64,000 nucleotides of DNA from JALYUA01 sp038229875 (GTDB taxonomy: Bacteria; Acidobacteriota; Thermoanaerobaculia; UBA5066; Gp7-AA6), in NCBI GenBank assembly GCA_038229875.1, contig JBBROA010000001.1, positions 62,001-126,000 on the forward strand. Direction: 5' to 3'. The translations under genes were made by a program, and so were the position numbers. Every line of letters starts with the position of its first letter. The first letter of the stretch is position 1. The notes under the pieces are model-generated. The model had not been told where the DNA came from, searched no databases, and saw nothing but the letters and a program-made list of their open reading frames with translations. Below are positions 48,831 to 56,571 of the stretch, in pieces.

Positions 48831-49898
48831 ATGGCGTTTGCGCCGTTCGTCCGGGAATACGTCTCGGCGCTCACCGAGGGCGATCCGCGGTTCGTTCCCG
48901 AGATCGACTCCCGGGACGAGATGTATTCGTACGGCCTTCACTCCCTGCGGGGAAACCCCGACGCCGCGGCGATTCTTTATTTCCTGACAGGGCGCCAGAT
49001 CGCGGACACTGTTCTCGCCGCCCGGCGGTGGCGCTTCGAGAACCGCGACCCGGGTGTCCTGCTGGATTTCGCGAGCGGTTTCGGCCGCGCGACCCGGTTT
49101 CTGACCCTCACCGTGCCGCCCGGATCGCTCTGGGTGTCCGAGATCGACGCCGCCGCGGTCGCGTTCCAGGAGTCGCGTTTTTCGGTCTCCGGGGTCGTCT
49201 CGAGTAAGACAGCCGCGGAATTTAATCCCCGCCGGCGCTTCGACGCGATCGCGGCCTCGTCGTTCTTCAGCCACGTGCCGGCGGGTCCGTTCGAGGACTG
49301 GCTCGCGCGCTTCTACGATCTCGTGAACCCCGGGGGAGTCCTCGTCTTCAGCACCCACGGCCCGTCGTTGCTGACGGAAGAAGCGGACTGGTCCACCGGC
49401 CTCGTCTTTCGCGGGCAGAGCGAGACCGAGCGGCTCGATCCCTCCGACTACGGAACGTCGTACGTGCGGCCCGAGTTCGTCGAGGCCGCGGCGGCCCGAG
49501 TCTCGGGAGGGGAGGCGGCGCTTCACTACGTCCCGTTCGGCCTCTGCGGCCACCAGGACCTCTTTCTGCTGGCGCGGCCGCCGCACCTGCCTCTCCGCCC
49601 GCCCTCCGTCCCCCGCGTCCCGCGCGGCGAGCTCCACACCCTGCAGATCCGGGACGGGGGCGAGCGGATCGCGGTCGAAGGTTGGATCGAGGCGGAGCGC
49701 GAAAGCATCGTGACCTTCTTCCTCGAGAACCGGCCGCTCGCGGTTTCGCGACCCGAAGACGGCGAGACCCGCCGCTCGTGGAGCTTCGACGTCGAGCTGC
49801 TGGGGGTATCCTCCGACGCCGTGCTCCGGATCGAGGCGAGCACCCGGGCGGGGACGACGAAGATTCTCGCGATGGGAACTCTGCGGCCGTATCTCTGA
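48831..49898 (+). CDS. Methyltransferase with C-terminal beta domain
   Basis: The 355-residue protein has SAM motif I VLLDFASGFGRATRFLTL, then WVSEIDAAAVAFQ (acidic ribose-binding residue), DAIAASSFFSHVP and GVLVFSTHG, a class I methyltransferase (about 75-245). The last about 100 residues (LHTLQIRDGGERIAVEGWIEA, then VTFFLENRPLAV, then WSFDVELLGV) look like a beta-sandwich found on glycan-modifying proteins. The substrate may be a surface sugar, but this is not provable here. Confidence 0.8.
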   Translation: MAFAPFVREYVSALTEGDPRFVPEIDSRDEMYSYGLHSLRGNPDAAAILYFLTGRQIADTVLAARRWRFENRDPGVLLDFASGFGRATRFLTLTVPPGSLWVSEIDAAAVAFQESRFSVSGVVSSKTAAEFNPRRRFDAIAASSFFSHVPAGPFEDWLARFYDLVNPGGVLVFSTHGPSLLTEEADWSTGLVFRGQSETERLDPSDYGTSYVRPEFVEAAAARVSGGEAALHYVPFGLCGHQDLFLLARPPHLPLRPPSVPRVPRGELHTLQIRDGGERIAVEGWIEAERESIVTFFLENRPLAVSRPEDGETRRSWSFDVELLGVSSDAVLRIEASTRAGTTKILAMGTLRPYL

Positions 49899-49935
49899 AT
49901 CGAATTTCCGATCGCCTCTGCTACTCTGGTCGCAC

Positions 49936-50706
49936 ATGCGCGTCAGCGTCCTCGCGTCGGGCTCGGGCGGCAATTCCTGCGTCGTCGAGAGCGGCGCCAC
50001 GCGCGTCCTCGTCGACGCCGGGCTCTCCGGCCGAGAGATCGAGCGGCGCCTGCGCGCGCGTGCGATCGAGCCGGAGACGATCGCCGGCGTTTTCGTGACT
50101 CACGAGCACAGCGACCATTCGTCGGGCGCGCTCTCGTTCTCGACGCGCTGGGGCTGCCCGGTTTTCACGAGCGCCGGGACCGCGCTGGCACTCGGGCTCG
50201 AAGGCGACCTCTTCTCGCCCTTCGTGCGGGTCGATCCGGGCCGCGACGGGCGCGTGGGGGCCATCGGCTTCCGCGCGTTCGCAACACCCCACGATGCGAA
50301 GGACTCCGTCGTCTACGCGTTCGAGGCCGACGACGCGCGGCTCGTGGTCGCGTCGGACCTCGGCCGCGCCGAGCCCGAGTTCGTGGATTTTCTCCGCGGC
50401 TCGACCACGCTCCTTCTCGAGTTCAACCACGACGAGGACATGCTCCGCGACGGCCCGTACACGTGGTTCCTGAAGAAGCGGATCTCGGGCGGGTGGGGTC
50501 ACCTCTCGAACCGCCAGTCCGCCGACGCGGTCCGCGCCTCCGCGGGGCCGAGGCTCCGGCGGGTCGTCGCGACTCACCTTTCCCGGACCAACAACACCCC
50601 GGGGGTCGTCCTGGCGGTGCTCGCCCAGGCGCTCGACCGCGCCGAGTGCTCCGCGGCGTTCGACGTCGCCGACCAGATCCGCGGATACGCCCCCTTCGAC
50701 GCGTGA
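49936..50706 (+). CDS. MBL-fold hydrolase, YycJ/WalJ family
   Basis: 256 residues with the metallo-beta-lactamase motifs THEHSDHSSGA (HxHxDH), FATPHDAKDSVVYAF and a late VVATHLSRTNN. It opens VSVLASGSGGNSCVVESG, the standard YycJ/VicX opening. YycJ-type proteins are cytoplasmic nucleases or phosphodiesterases reported to act in mismatch repair or with the WalRK operon; no such operon is here. The stop lies in the first unit of a 20-bp tandem repeat leading to purS. Confidence 0.87.
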   Translation: MRVSVLASGSGGNSCVVESGATRVLVDAGLSGREIERRLRARAIEPETIAGVFVTHEHSDHSSGALSFSTRWGCPVFTSAGTALALGLEGDLFSPFVRVDPGRDGRVGAIGFRAFATPHDAKDSVVYAFEADDARLVVASDLGRAEPEFVDFLRGSTTLLLEFNHDEDMLRDGPYTWFLKKRISGGWGHLSNRQSADAVRASAGPRLRRVVATHLSRTNNTPGVVLAVLAQALDRAECSAAFDVADQIRGYAPFDA

Positions 50707-50760
50707 AAGTCCCGTTCAACGCGTGAGAGTGCCGTTCAACGCGTGAAAGTAGAAGTCCGG
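50701..50760 (+). repeat. Three tandem 20-bp units over the yycJ stop and purS start
   Basis: GCGTGAAAGTCCCGTTCAAC (50701), GCGTGAGAGTGCCGTTCAAC (50721) and GCGTGAAAGT plus divergent sequence (50741) stand in 20-bp register. Each holds a potential GTGA stop/start junction; the first provides the upstream stop, the third the GTG of purS. It looks like a duplicated gene junction. Confidence 0.85.
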
Positions 50761-50982
50761 GTCTATCCGCGGGAGGGGATTCTCGACCCGCAGGGCAAAG
50801 CGATCGCCGCCGCCCTCGTGAGGCTCGGGCACGCTTCGGTGGAAAGCGTCCGAGCGGGGAAAGTGTTCTTCCTGGATGTGGCAGGGGACGACCGGACGAA
50901 AGTAGAGGCCGAGGCGCGCCGCATGGCGGAGGAGCTCCTCGCGAACACCGTCATCGAGGGCTACGACGTGAGGGTCCTGTGA
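50743..50982 (+). CDS. purS: Phosphoribosylformylglycinamidine synthase, PurS
   Basis: The 79-residue protein (KVEVRVYPREGILDPQGKAI, then SVESVRAGKVFFLDV, ending ANTVIEGYDVRVL) matches PurS in length and in its conserved DPQG and NTVIE-Y segments. PurS joins PurQ and small PurL to make FGAM in purine synthesis. The start is GTG 50743 in the third copy of a 20-bp repeat. purQ follows after 34 bp; purL is not in the window. Confidence 0.93.
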   Translation: MKVEVRVYPREGILDPQGKAIAAALVRLGHASVESVRAGKVFFLDVAGDDRTKVEAEARRMAEELLANTVIEGYDVRVL

Positions 50983-51016
50983 GCGGCGGCCTCGCCGTCA
51001 GCCTTTTTGAAAAGAA

Positions 51017-51715
51017 ATGAAATTCTCTATTGTCGTCTTCCCCGGCTCCAACTGCGACCAGGACTGCGAGCACGTCGCCCGCGAGCTCCTCGGCTGCGAG
51101 GCCGAATACGTGTGGCACGCGGAGACAGACCTGAAGGGCGCGGACGTGGTAATCATCCCGGGTGGGTTCGCATACGGCGATTACCTGCGCGCCGGGGCGC
51201 TCGCCCGGTTCTCTCCCGTCATGGAGAGCGTCGGCCGCTTCGCGAAGGCGGGGGGGCCGGTGCTCGGGATCTGCAACGGGTTCCAGGTGCTTCTCGAAGC
51301 CGGGCTTCTCCCCGGCGCGATGCGGGTGAACCGCGGCCTTCGCTATGTCTGCCGCGACGTGCACATGCGGGTCCAGAGCTCCGACACACCGTTCACGCGG
51401 CTGTACGAGGAGGGGTCCGTCGTCCGCATGCCGATCGGACACATGGAAGGCAACTACACGGCTCCGCTCTCGGTGCTCGACGAGCTCGAGCGGGAAGGCC
51501 GGGTGATCTTCCGTTACAGCGACGAGCTCGGCGGCATCACCGACGCCGCGAATCCGAATGGCGCGGATCGCGGGATCGCCGGCATCTGTAGCCGGGAACG
51601 CAACGTCCTCGGCCTGATGCCGCACCCGGACCGGTGCGCCGAAGGCCTTCTCGGCAACGACACGGGCCTGAAGATGTTTCAGTCCGCCGTCGAGAGCCTC
51701 GCCGTCAGTCATTGA
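51017..51715 (+). CDS. purQ: Phosphoribosylformylglycinamidine synthase, PurQ
   Basis: The 232-residue class I glutamine amidotransferase has the nucleophile in VLGICNGFQVLLEAGLLPG and the His/Glu pair in GLMPHPDRCAEGLLG. The opening FSIVVFPGSNCDQDCEHVAREL and IIPGGFAYGDYLRAGALARF are PurQ hallmarks. It releases ammonia from glutamine for the FGAM synthase complex with PurS and PurL. It is the last plus-strand gene before the convergent accessory operon. Confidence 0.95.
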   Translation: MKFSIVVFPGSNCDQDCEHVARELLGCEAEYVWHAETDLKGADVVIIPGGFAYGDYLRAGALARFSPVMESVGRFAKAGGPVLGICNGFQVLLEAGLLPGAMRVNRGLRYVCRDVHMRVQSSDTPFTRLYEEGSVVRMPIGHMEGNYTAPLSVLDELEREGRVIFRYSDELGGITDAANPNGADRGIAGICSRERNVLGLMPHPDRCAEGLLGNDTGLKMFQSAVESLAVSH

Positions 51716-51766
51716 CCCGTTGGTCCATCTGCGAAGCCGGGAACTCTGGACGAAGAACTCCCTTGT

Positions 51767-52465
51767 TCAGGTTCGGGGGTTGAGCACGGCGAGAAAGGAG
51801 AGCTGGGCGGCGACGCAGAACGCCCACACCCCGAAGCTCAGGCAGAGCGCTCCGCCCGGCCGGAGCATGCCCTGGCTTGAGAGACCGCGCGCCACAACGA
51901 TCACGAACCAGAGATCGAACAGGTTGATGTCGTTTAGGAGCGTGAAGACGAGCAGAGGCGCATGGGGAAAGAAAAGTGCGAGCCCGATTGCGGGCTGCAG
52001 GTCCGCCATCTCCCGGACGGCTCCGGGAGTCCGGATCGCCAGAATGAGCAGGACGAACCAGGACGCGAAAAGCGTCGTCAGCATCGCCGTGGACATGAGC
52101 GACAGAGCCTCCCGGTAGCGCGCCGTCCCGGTCAAGACGAGCACGCCCAGATAGAGGAGAGCGCCCAGCAGCAAAACTTTGCCAACGATCGCCAACGAGC
52201 CCCCGAGGAGCCCGACGCTTTGCGCCAGCGAAAAGCGCTCAAGAGCCGCCGAGACCTCCTCCGCGGTGAAGCCGGCGGGAAGGCTCAAGACCAGCGCAGC
52301 GCGCAGGAACGGCCGCTGAAGAATCTGGACGGAGGCGGTTCCCATCAGAAGAAGAACGAGAGGAAGCACCAGGGAGGGCGAACCGACCGGGTGTTTGTCC
52401 GACCGCCCGGCGCACGCCAGCCTCCGAAAAACGAAGGAGGCGCCGGACAATCTGTTCTCGCTCAC
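51767..52465 (-). CDS. YIP1-like multi-span membrane protein
   Basis: The 232-residue protein starts at GTG 52465, overlapping the permease stop (GTGA). Five hydrophobic helices are visible: LVLPLVLLLMGTASVQIL, GGSLAIVGKVLLLGALLYLG, TAMLTTLFASWFVLLILAI, a helix through DINLFDLWFVIVVARGL and LSFGVWAFCVAAQLSFLAVL. YREALSLMSTAM and INLFDLWF are typical of bacterial YIP1-domain proteins. It is the last gene of the peptide operon and may help trafficking or self-protection; the function is unknown. Confidence 0.7.
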   Translation of the reverse strand: MSENRLSGASFVFRRLACAGRSDKHPVGSPSLVLPLVLLLMGTASVQILQRPFLRAALVLSLPAGFTAEEVSAALERFSLAQSVGLLGGSLAIVGKVLLLGALLYLGVLVLTGTARYREALSLMSTAMLTTLFASWFVLLILAIRTPGAVREMADLQPAIGLALFFPHAPLLVFTLLNDINLFDLWFVIVVARGLSSQGMLRPGGALCLSFGVWAFCVAAQLSFLAVLNPRT

Positions 52466-54072
52466 GCGCCGCCCGCCGTACCCGGGTCCGGGCGTCCGAG
52501 AAGGCGCGCCTCGAAGAGCTCGAACGATCCGGAAATTCGGCGGTCGGCGGCTCGAAGCGAGGCCCAATAGAGCGAGGCTGCCGCGAGAGCCATCGCGCCG
52601 AGCGAGACCGGGCGCGGGACTCTCTCCAGACGATCCACAGCTCGCACCAGAAAGAGAAAACCGGGCGCGCCGATCAGGAAGAGCAACGTGGCTGCGTAGG
52701 CTGGGGCCGAGTTTCCGCTGGAGGAAGTTTTTCGGAGGACACTCGGCTGCGGAAATCGTGCAGAGCTCCAGTTGAACAGCGCGAATACCAGTGCGAAAAA
52801 CGTCTCGAGAAAGATCCAGAACATGCCGTCGAGGAGCGTCCGGACAAGACCCGCGAATAGAAGACCGGCGAAGGCGCCCGCGTGGATCAGAACCAGGAGG
52901 ACGGTGTTCTTGACCCGGAGCACACGAACAATGGAGAGGCCGCTCGCACGATACAGGCGCACGCCCCGGCCGTCGGGACCGAACGAGTTCGCCGCGAGTC
53001 CGAGAATCGAGAGCGTCCAGAGGATCGTCAGGGCCAAGGCCTGCTCACGCGGTTTTTCGAGCGCCCTGAGGAGCCCGCGCGTGTCGTTAAACCACACCGA
53101 ACGGCTGAACGGTGCGGCGGCCACGAACGCGATCAGCATTCCGAGGGTCAGCCGGCCCACGCCTGTCCGAACAAGCGAACGCCACTCCTTTGCAGCGAGC
53201 GCCCGGTTGAGACCGCCTCGTGCAAGGGTCGCGTTGGACCGAAAGCCTGCGGAATGCGCTCGGGGCTCGATCATGCGTCGCGCCACGCGCCAGCCCACGC
53301 TGAAGAGTCCGGCACAAATGACAATCAGGAGCATGACTGCCACACAGTCGACGGGTGCGAAGCGACCGGCGGCGAGGCGGGACAGGAGATCCGCCGTCCT
53401 ACGATCCGGCAGCAGACTGCCGGCAACAATCGGCCACTGGATCCCGACGGCTTCGAGAAGGATCATTGCCGCCGCGGCAAACTGCACTCGACTTGCGAAC
53501 CGTCCCATCAGTCCCGTATGGAGAAGGGCGGCCGCCACGAGAGAAAATGTGAAGAACGCGCAAGCCCCTATGGCGATGAAGGCGCGGTGACGCAAAGGGA
53601 GCCCCGGAAGAGAGGCGAGGCCAGCCGCGTAACCCGCGTACAGCGCCGAGAGCAGAAGGACGCCGGGCGAGGATACGATCTTGCCCAGGGTAACGAGCCA
53701 GATCTCGGCGGAAGTGAACGGCAGATCCCGCAGCGTCCCAATAAAGTGAGAACCTCTTCCGGCGGAGACCGCGGCGGAGAGCAGGCAGCCCAGGAAAAAG
53801 ATGGAGCAGATCACTCGGCTGACGAGGGGAATACCGAGAGCTGGATCTCGAGAGGCGACCGTCGCCATCCCCGCGGCGGCCGCAGTGGCCAGCAACGCCA
53901 GGCACCCCAGAAGGAGCAGGCCGGCGGCGATTGCAAAACGGTCGGCCGGTCTGCGAGACCTCCACGTGTTCGCGGCGATACGGGCGGACGCCCACGCTAC
54001 CGCTCGCAACGCCCCCGACCCGACTCCGGAGACCGGGCGGCGGGGGATTGGAGGGCACAAGGCGGAGGTCAC
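52462..54072 (-). CDS. ABC-2-like permease of the peptide operon
   Basis: 536 residues from GTG 54072, overlapping the ATPase stop by GTGA. About twelve hydrophobic segments are visible in two halves (for example FAIAAGLLLLGCLALLATAA, ALALTILWTLSILGLAAN and FLETFFALVFALFNW), separated by a basic cytoplasmic loop with GLNRALAAKEWRSLVRT. That KEWR phrase resembles the coupling region of ABC-2 permeases. With the adjacent ATPase it probably exports the precursor peptide or protects against it. No family name can be assigned with certainty. Confidence 0.7.
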   Translation of the reverse strand: MTSALCPPIPRRPVSGVGSGALRAVAWASARIAANTWRSRRPADRFAIAAGLLLLGCLALLATAAAAGMATVASRDPALGIPLVSRVICSIFFLGCLLSAAVSAGRGSHFIGTLRDLPFTSAEIWLVTLGKIVSSPGVLLLSALYAGYAAGLASLPGLPLRHRAFIAIGACAFFTFSLVAAALLHTGLMGRFASRVQFAAAAMILLEAVGIQWPIVAGSLLPDRRTADLLSRLAAGRFAPVDCVAVMLLIVICAGLFSVGWRVARRMIEPRAHSAGFRSNATLARGGLNRALAAKEWRSLVRTGVGRLTLGMLIAFVAAAPFSRSVWFNDTRGLLRALEKPREQALALTILWTLSILGLAANSFGPDGRGVRLYRASGLSIVRVLRVKNTVLLVLIHAGAFAGLLFAGLVRTLLDGMFWIFLETFFALVFALFNWSSARFPQPSVLRKTSSSGNSAPAYAATLLFLIGAPGFLFLVRAVDRLERVPRPVSLGAMALAAASLYWASLRAADRRISGSFELFEARLLGRPDPGTAGGA

Positions 54073-54833
54073 GCCCAGCTCAATTTCGGCAGGCGGTCGC
54101 CGTCGATCCGGAGGCTCTCGAGAACCACGGCCTCGAGGGGTCGCTCCCGATCCGTCCCCCGTTCGAGCAGGGTCGTGAGAGATCCCTGCGCCACGAGCGT
54201 GCCGCCATCAAGGATTCCGATGTCCGTGCAGATCGCTTCCGCCAGCCGGACGGAATTCGAGGTCAGAAAGATCGTCACGCCTCGCGCGCGAAGGTCGGCC
54301 AGGAGGCGCTCGATGACGATGCGGGAGCGGGTATCGACGCCTTCGAGGGGCTCGTCGAGCACGAGAAGCTCGGGATCGGCGATCAGGGCCGCGGCGAGGG
54401 CGGTCTTCTTTCTCATGCCGTACGAATAGCCCGCGACGAGCCGGTCAGCCGCGGTCTCGAGATCCAGGATTTCGAGAAGCTCCTTTCTGCGTCCATCCTC
54501 GATCGCGGGATCGATGCCGTAGAGACGCGCCGCGAAGGAGATCTGCTCCGAACCCGTCAGGTACTCGAAGAGTGCGAGCTCCTCCGAGAGGTATCCGATA
54601 CGCCGCAGGAGGTTCCTGTCGTTTCCCCTGAGCTGAGTTCCGAACAGGAAGATTTCTCCGGCAGATGCCGCGGCAACCCCGGTGAGAAGCCTCGCCGTGG
54701 TCGTCTTGCCGGCGCCGTTGGCTCCGAGAAGACCGTAGCAGGCGCCCCGCTCCACCTCCAGGTCGAGCTTCTCGAGCACTTTCGTCGATCCGAAGCTCTT
54801 TGAGATCCCGACGGTTCGGACGGCAGCGCTCAC
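54069..54833 (-). CDS. ABC ATPase, BcrA/CcmA type
   Basis: The 254-residue ATPase starts at GTG 54833, six bases after GGAGG. Walker A GANGAGKT (37-44), Q-loop IGYLSEELALFEYLTGSEQ, a degenerate signature YSYGMRKKTALAAAL, Walker B LLVLDEPLEGVDTRSR and the switch segment IFLTSN (Asn where His is usual). The C-terminal tail reads GTLVAQGSLTTLLE. The group includes bacitracin- and lantibiotic-type exporters (BcrA, LanF). Its gene follows the precursor gene across a hairpin. Confidence 0.88.
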   Translation of the reverse strand: MSAAVRTVGISKSFGSTKVLEKLDLEVERGACYGLLGANGAGKTTTARLLTGVAAASAGEIFLFGTQLRGNDRNLLRRIGYLSEELALFEYLTGSEQISFAARLYGIDPAIEDGRRKELLEILDLETAADRLVAGYSYGMRKKTALAAALIADPELLVLDEPLEGVDTRSRIVIERLLADLRARGVTIFLTSNSVRLAEAICTDIGILDGGTLVAQGSLTTLLERGTDRERPLEAVVLESLRIDGDRLPKLSWA

Positions 54834-54851
54834 TTCCACCCTCCATAAAAG

Positions 54852-54883
54852 TTGCGGTTGGCTGCGCGCGCGGCCAACCGCAA
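54852..54883 (-). terminator. Attenuator hairpin between precursor and ABC genes
   Basis: TTGCGGTTGGC (54852-54862) and GCCAACCGCAA (54873-54883) form a perfect 11-bp stem with a 10-base GC loop. On the minus strand CTTTTATGG follows directly. It lies 5 bp after the precursor stop and 19 bp before the ATPase start, and could lower transporter expression relative to the precursor. Confidence 0.75.
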
Positions 54884-54888
54884 GAGAC

Positions 54889-55191
54889 TTACGAAACGCA
54901 AGTATGGAGTTCCGCCGTGAGGCCCAAGCCTCCCGCCCCGACGACCGCTCCGACGAAGATGGCGCCCGTTCCTGCCGTGAGAACGCCAACGCCGACCACG
55001 AGAGCGGATGCCGCCGCGAACGTGAACGCGCAAGCCCAGAACGATCCGCCCTGAATCGACTCGAGCTGCGCAGAGCTCAGCGAAGTCTGAGCCGCCAGGC
55101 GCGTTTGCGAGACGGGGGCCGAGCCCGCCGAAGCGGACGATGTCAGTGCAAGGAACGATGCGAGGACGCAGAGTCCAATGATTCTATTCAT
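54889..55191 (-). CDS. Bacteriocin-like precursor: Sec signal + GG leader
   Basis: The 100-residue precursor starts at ATG 55191 after GGGAGGTGAC, overlapping the C39 stop. Residues 1-22 are a Sec-type signal (MNRIIGLCVLASFLALTSSASA). Residues 37-49 read SLSSAQLESIQGG, the double-glycine leader pattern LSxxxLxxIxGG. The 51-residue core (50-100) is rich in Gly, Ala and Val with small-residue helix motifs (GAVVGAGGLG) and has Cys54 and Cys98, which could close a disulfide. I know no family with this double signal. Toxic or signalling role is inferred. Confidence 0.8.
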   Translation of the reverse strand: MNRIIGLCVLASFLALTSSASAGSAPVSQTRLAAQTSLSSAQLESIQGGSFWACAFTFAAASALVVGVGVLTAGTGAIFVGAVVGAGGLGLTAELHTCVS

Positions 55192-55907
55192 ATGTCACCT
55201 CCCTTCGATTGAGATACCGCTCGGAGCGTTCCTGCCGGACGTGGCAGGAAAAACGGCTCGACGTCCCGAGCCGTTTTCCGCAAAGGGAATCCCTCCGAGT
55301 CTGCAAGGATCAGCGCGTCGCCGGTCCAGTGCCTCTCGAAGGCCGCGCGAGAGAAACGCAGATGCCCGATTGCAGAATCGAGAACGTGAAATCCGAAGTC
55401 TCCGGCCGGCGAGGGGATGACAACTACGAAATGCGAATAGGCGAGGTGCGCCAGCCAGGGTATCGAGGACGGCGGAGTTTTCGACGTCGAGCGGACGCCG
55501 GCGAGATCGACTCCGAGCGCGCGGGCCGCATCGCGAAGCGCTCTCATGGACGCCCGACTGTCGATCGGAATCAGCGCGGGGATGGCGGCGCAGAGGTCGC
55601 CCCTGCCGGACGATCGAAGCAGATTGCAGAGAGCTGCGGCGCCGCAGTTGTTTTTCGAATCCTGGAGCACGAGGTCATCCCTTCCGACGAGCCGCGCTCC
55701 CAAAATTACCGCCCGGGCGCTCGGCGTGAGGAGCCGCACGGAGGCGTTCCAGAGTCCGAAAAGCGCTCCCACCGCGGCAATTGCGACAATGGATCGGCGT
55801 ACGAGTTTTATAGTGGCTCCCTTCGGGAGCGCAGATGCGCCGCCGCCTCCCGCGCCGCCCCCGGGCCCGTCCAGACGGAAGCGAGCTTTCCTTGACGGTC
55901 GATCCAT
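55188..55907 (-). CDS. Stand-alone membrane-anchored C39-like peptidase
   Basis: Peptidase C39 motifs are complete: oxyanion Gln82 and nucleophile Cys88 (LQDSKNNCGAAALCNLL), His159 (AYSHFVVVI) and Asp177 (HVLDSAIG), numbered from ATG 55907. A membrane helix (SIVAIAAVGALFGLWNASV, about 39-57) precedes the domain; no ABC exporter is fused. The start is uncertain: ATG 55907 overlaps the redoxin gene by 100 bp, no ATG/GTG/TTG lies between there and the helix, and an ATA at 55811 follows GGGAG. It should cut the double-glycine site of the next gene's product on the outer face. Confidence 0.82.
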   Translation of the reverse strand: MDRPSRKARFRLDGPGGGAGGGGASALPKGATIKLVRRSIVAIAAVGALFGLWNASVRLLTPSARAVILGARLVGRDDLVLQDSKNNCGAAALCNLLRSSGRGDLCAAIPALIPIDSRASMRALRDAARALGVDLAGVRSTSKTPPSSIPWLAHLAYSHFVVVIPSPAGDFGFHVLDSAIGHLRFSRAAFERHWTGDALILADSEGFPLRKTARDVEPFFLPRPAGTLRAVSQSKGGDI

Positions 55908-56335
55908 GCGACGGCGGGCACCCGGGTGACACCGAGATCTGACCAGGGGAGCGCGGTCCTCGCGTGACGGATTCGCCCGGAAACGCCGAGAAGTCCGAGC
56001 GCCGGGGTCCGCGTGACCAGGAACAGCGCCGCGCCGGAGGTTCCCTCGAGCTCGCGTTGCAGGCCGGGGAGCACCTCCACACAGCTCGAGCAATCAGGAT
56101 CCGCGAACAGCAGGAGCGTCGGTTTTCCGAGGAGGTCCTTCGAAGAGATTCGCACGCCGTCGTCTAAGCTGAGAACGAAATCCGGCGCGGATCTCGGGAA
56201 CGAGGCCGGTCGGGCGCCCCGGACATCGCGTCCGAAGAGAACCAGCAGGACGAGCGACCCGAAGGAGACGAGCGCGAGGAGGAAACCTGCCATGCGGCGC
56301 GGCGACGACTGCGCGAGCTCGAAGATGCCTTTCAT
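55808..56335 (-). CDS. Membrane-anchored TlpA/redoxin-like protein
   Basis: 175 residues from ATG 56335. An N-terminal anchor (FLLALVSFGSLVLLVLFG, about 18-35) leads to a periplasmic thioredoxin fold: APDFVLSLDDGVRISSKDLLGKPTLLLFADPDC, with active site Cys82-Ser-Ser-Cys85. Then VTRVPAVAWIDRQGKL holds the cis-Pro loop. It resembles MauD/TlpA-type disulfide proteins. First gene of the operon; it may form or repair the Cys54-Cys98 bond of the precursor. That role is inferred from gene order. Confidence 0.85.
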   Translation of the reverse strand: MKGIFELAQSSPRRMAGFLLALVSFGSLVLLVLFGRDVRGARPASFPRSAPDFVLSLDDGVRISSKDLLGKPTLLLFADPDCSSCVEVLPGLQRELEGTSGAALFLVTRTPALGLLGVSGRIRHARTALPWSDLGVTRVPAVAWIDRQGKLASVWTGPGAAREAAAHLRSRREPL

Positions 56336-56532
56336 GCCCTCTGATTGTCGCCAGTCGGAATCTCGCGAGTGGAGCTGCCCGCCCCCGGCTTCGAGCGGCT
56401 CCGGCGAGCGAGCCCCCGCGGCGGAGCCCACGCCCGGGGTCGGGGGGGGAGTCTTCGACCGTCTGCCCGATTTGGTCAGGACTGGAGAAGCTCGGCGACG
56501 ACACCGGCGCCGTTTCTTCTGACGGCCGGGCC

Positions 56533-56547
56533 TGGCGAGCGCCGTGC
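56533..56547 (+). promoter_or_regulatory. Possible sigma-54 promoter before the adaptor gene
   Basis: TGGCGAGCGCCGTGC has GG (-24) and GC (-12) 12 bases apart as in RpoN promoters, though GTGC replaces TTGC. A transcript would start near 56559, 13 bases before the adaptor ATG. The 236-bp divergent spacer (56336-56571) is otherwise GC-rich with no clear sigma-70 boxes for either direction. Confidence 0.4.
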
Positions 56548-56571
56548 GGTACCATCCCTTCACCGACTCTG

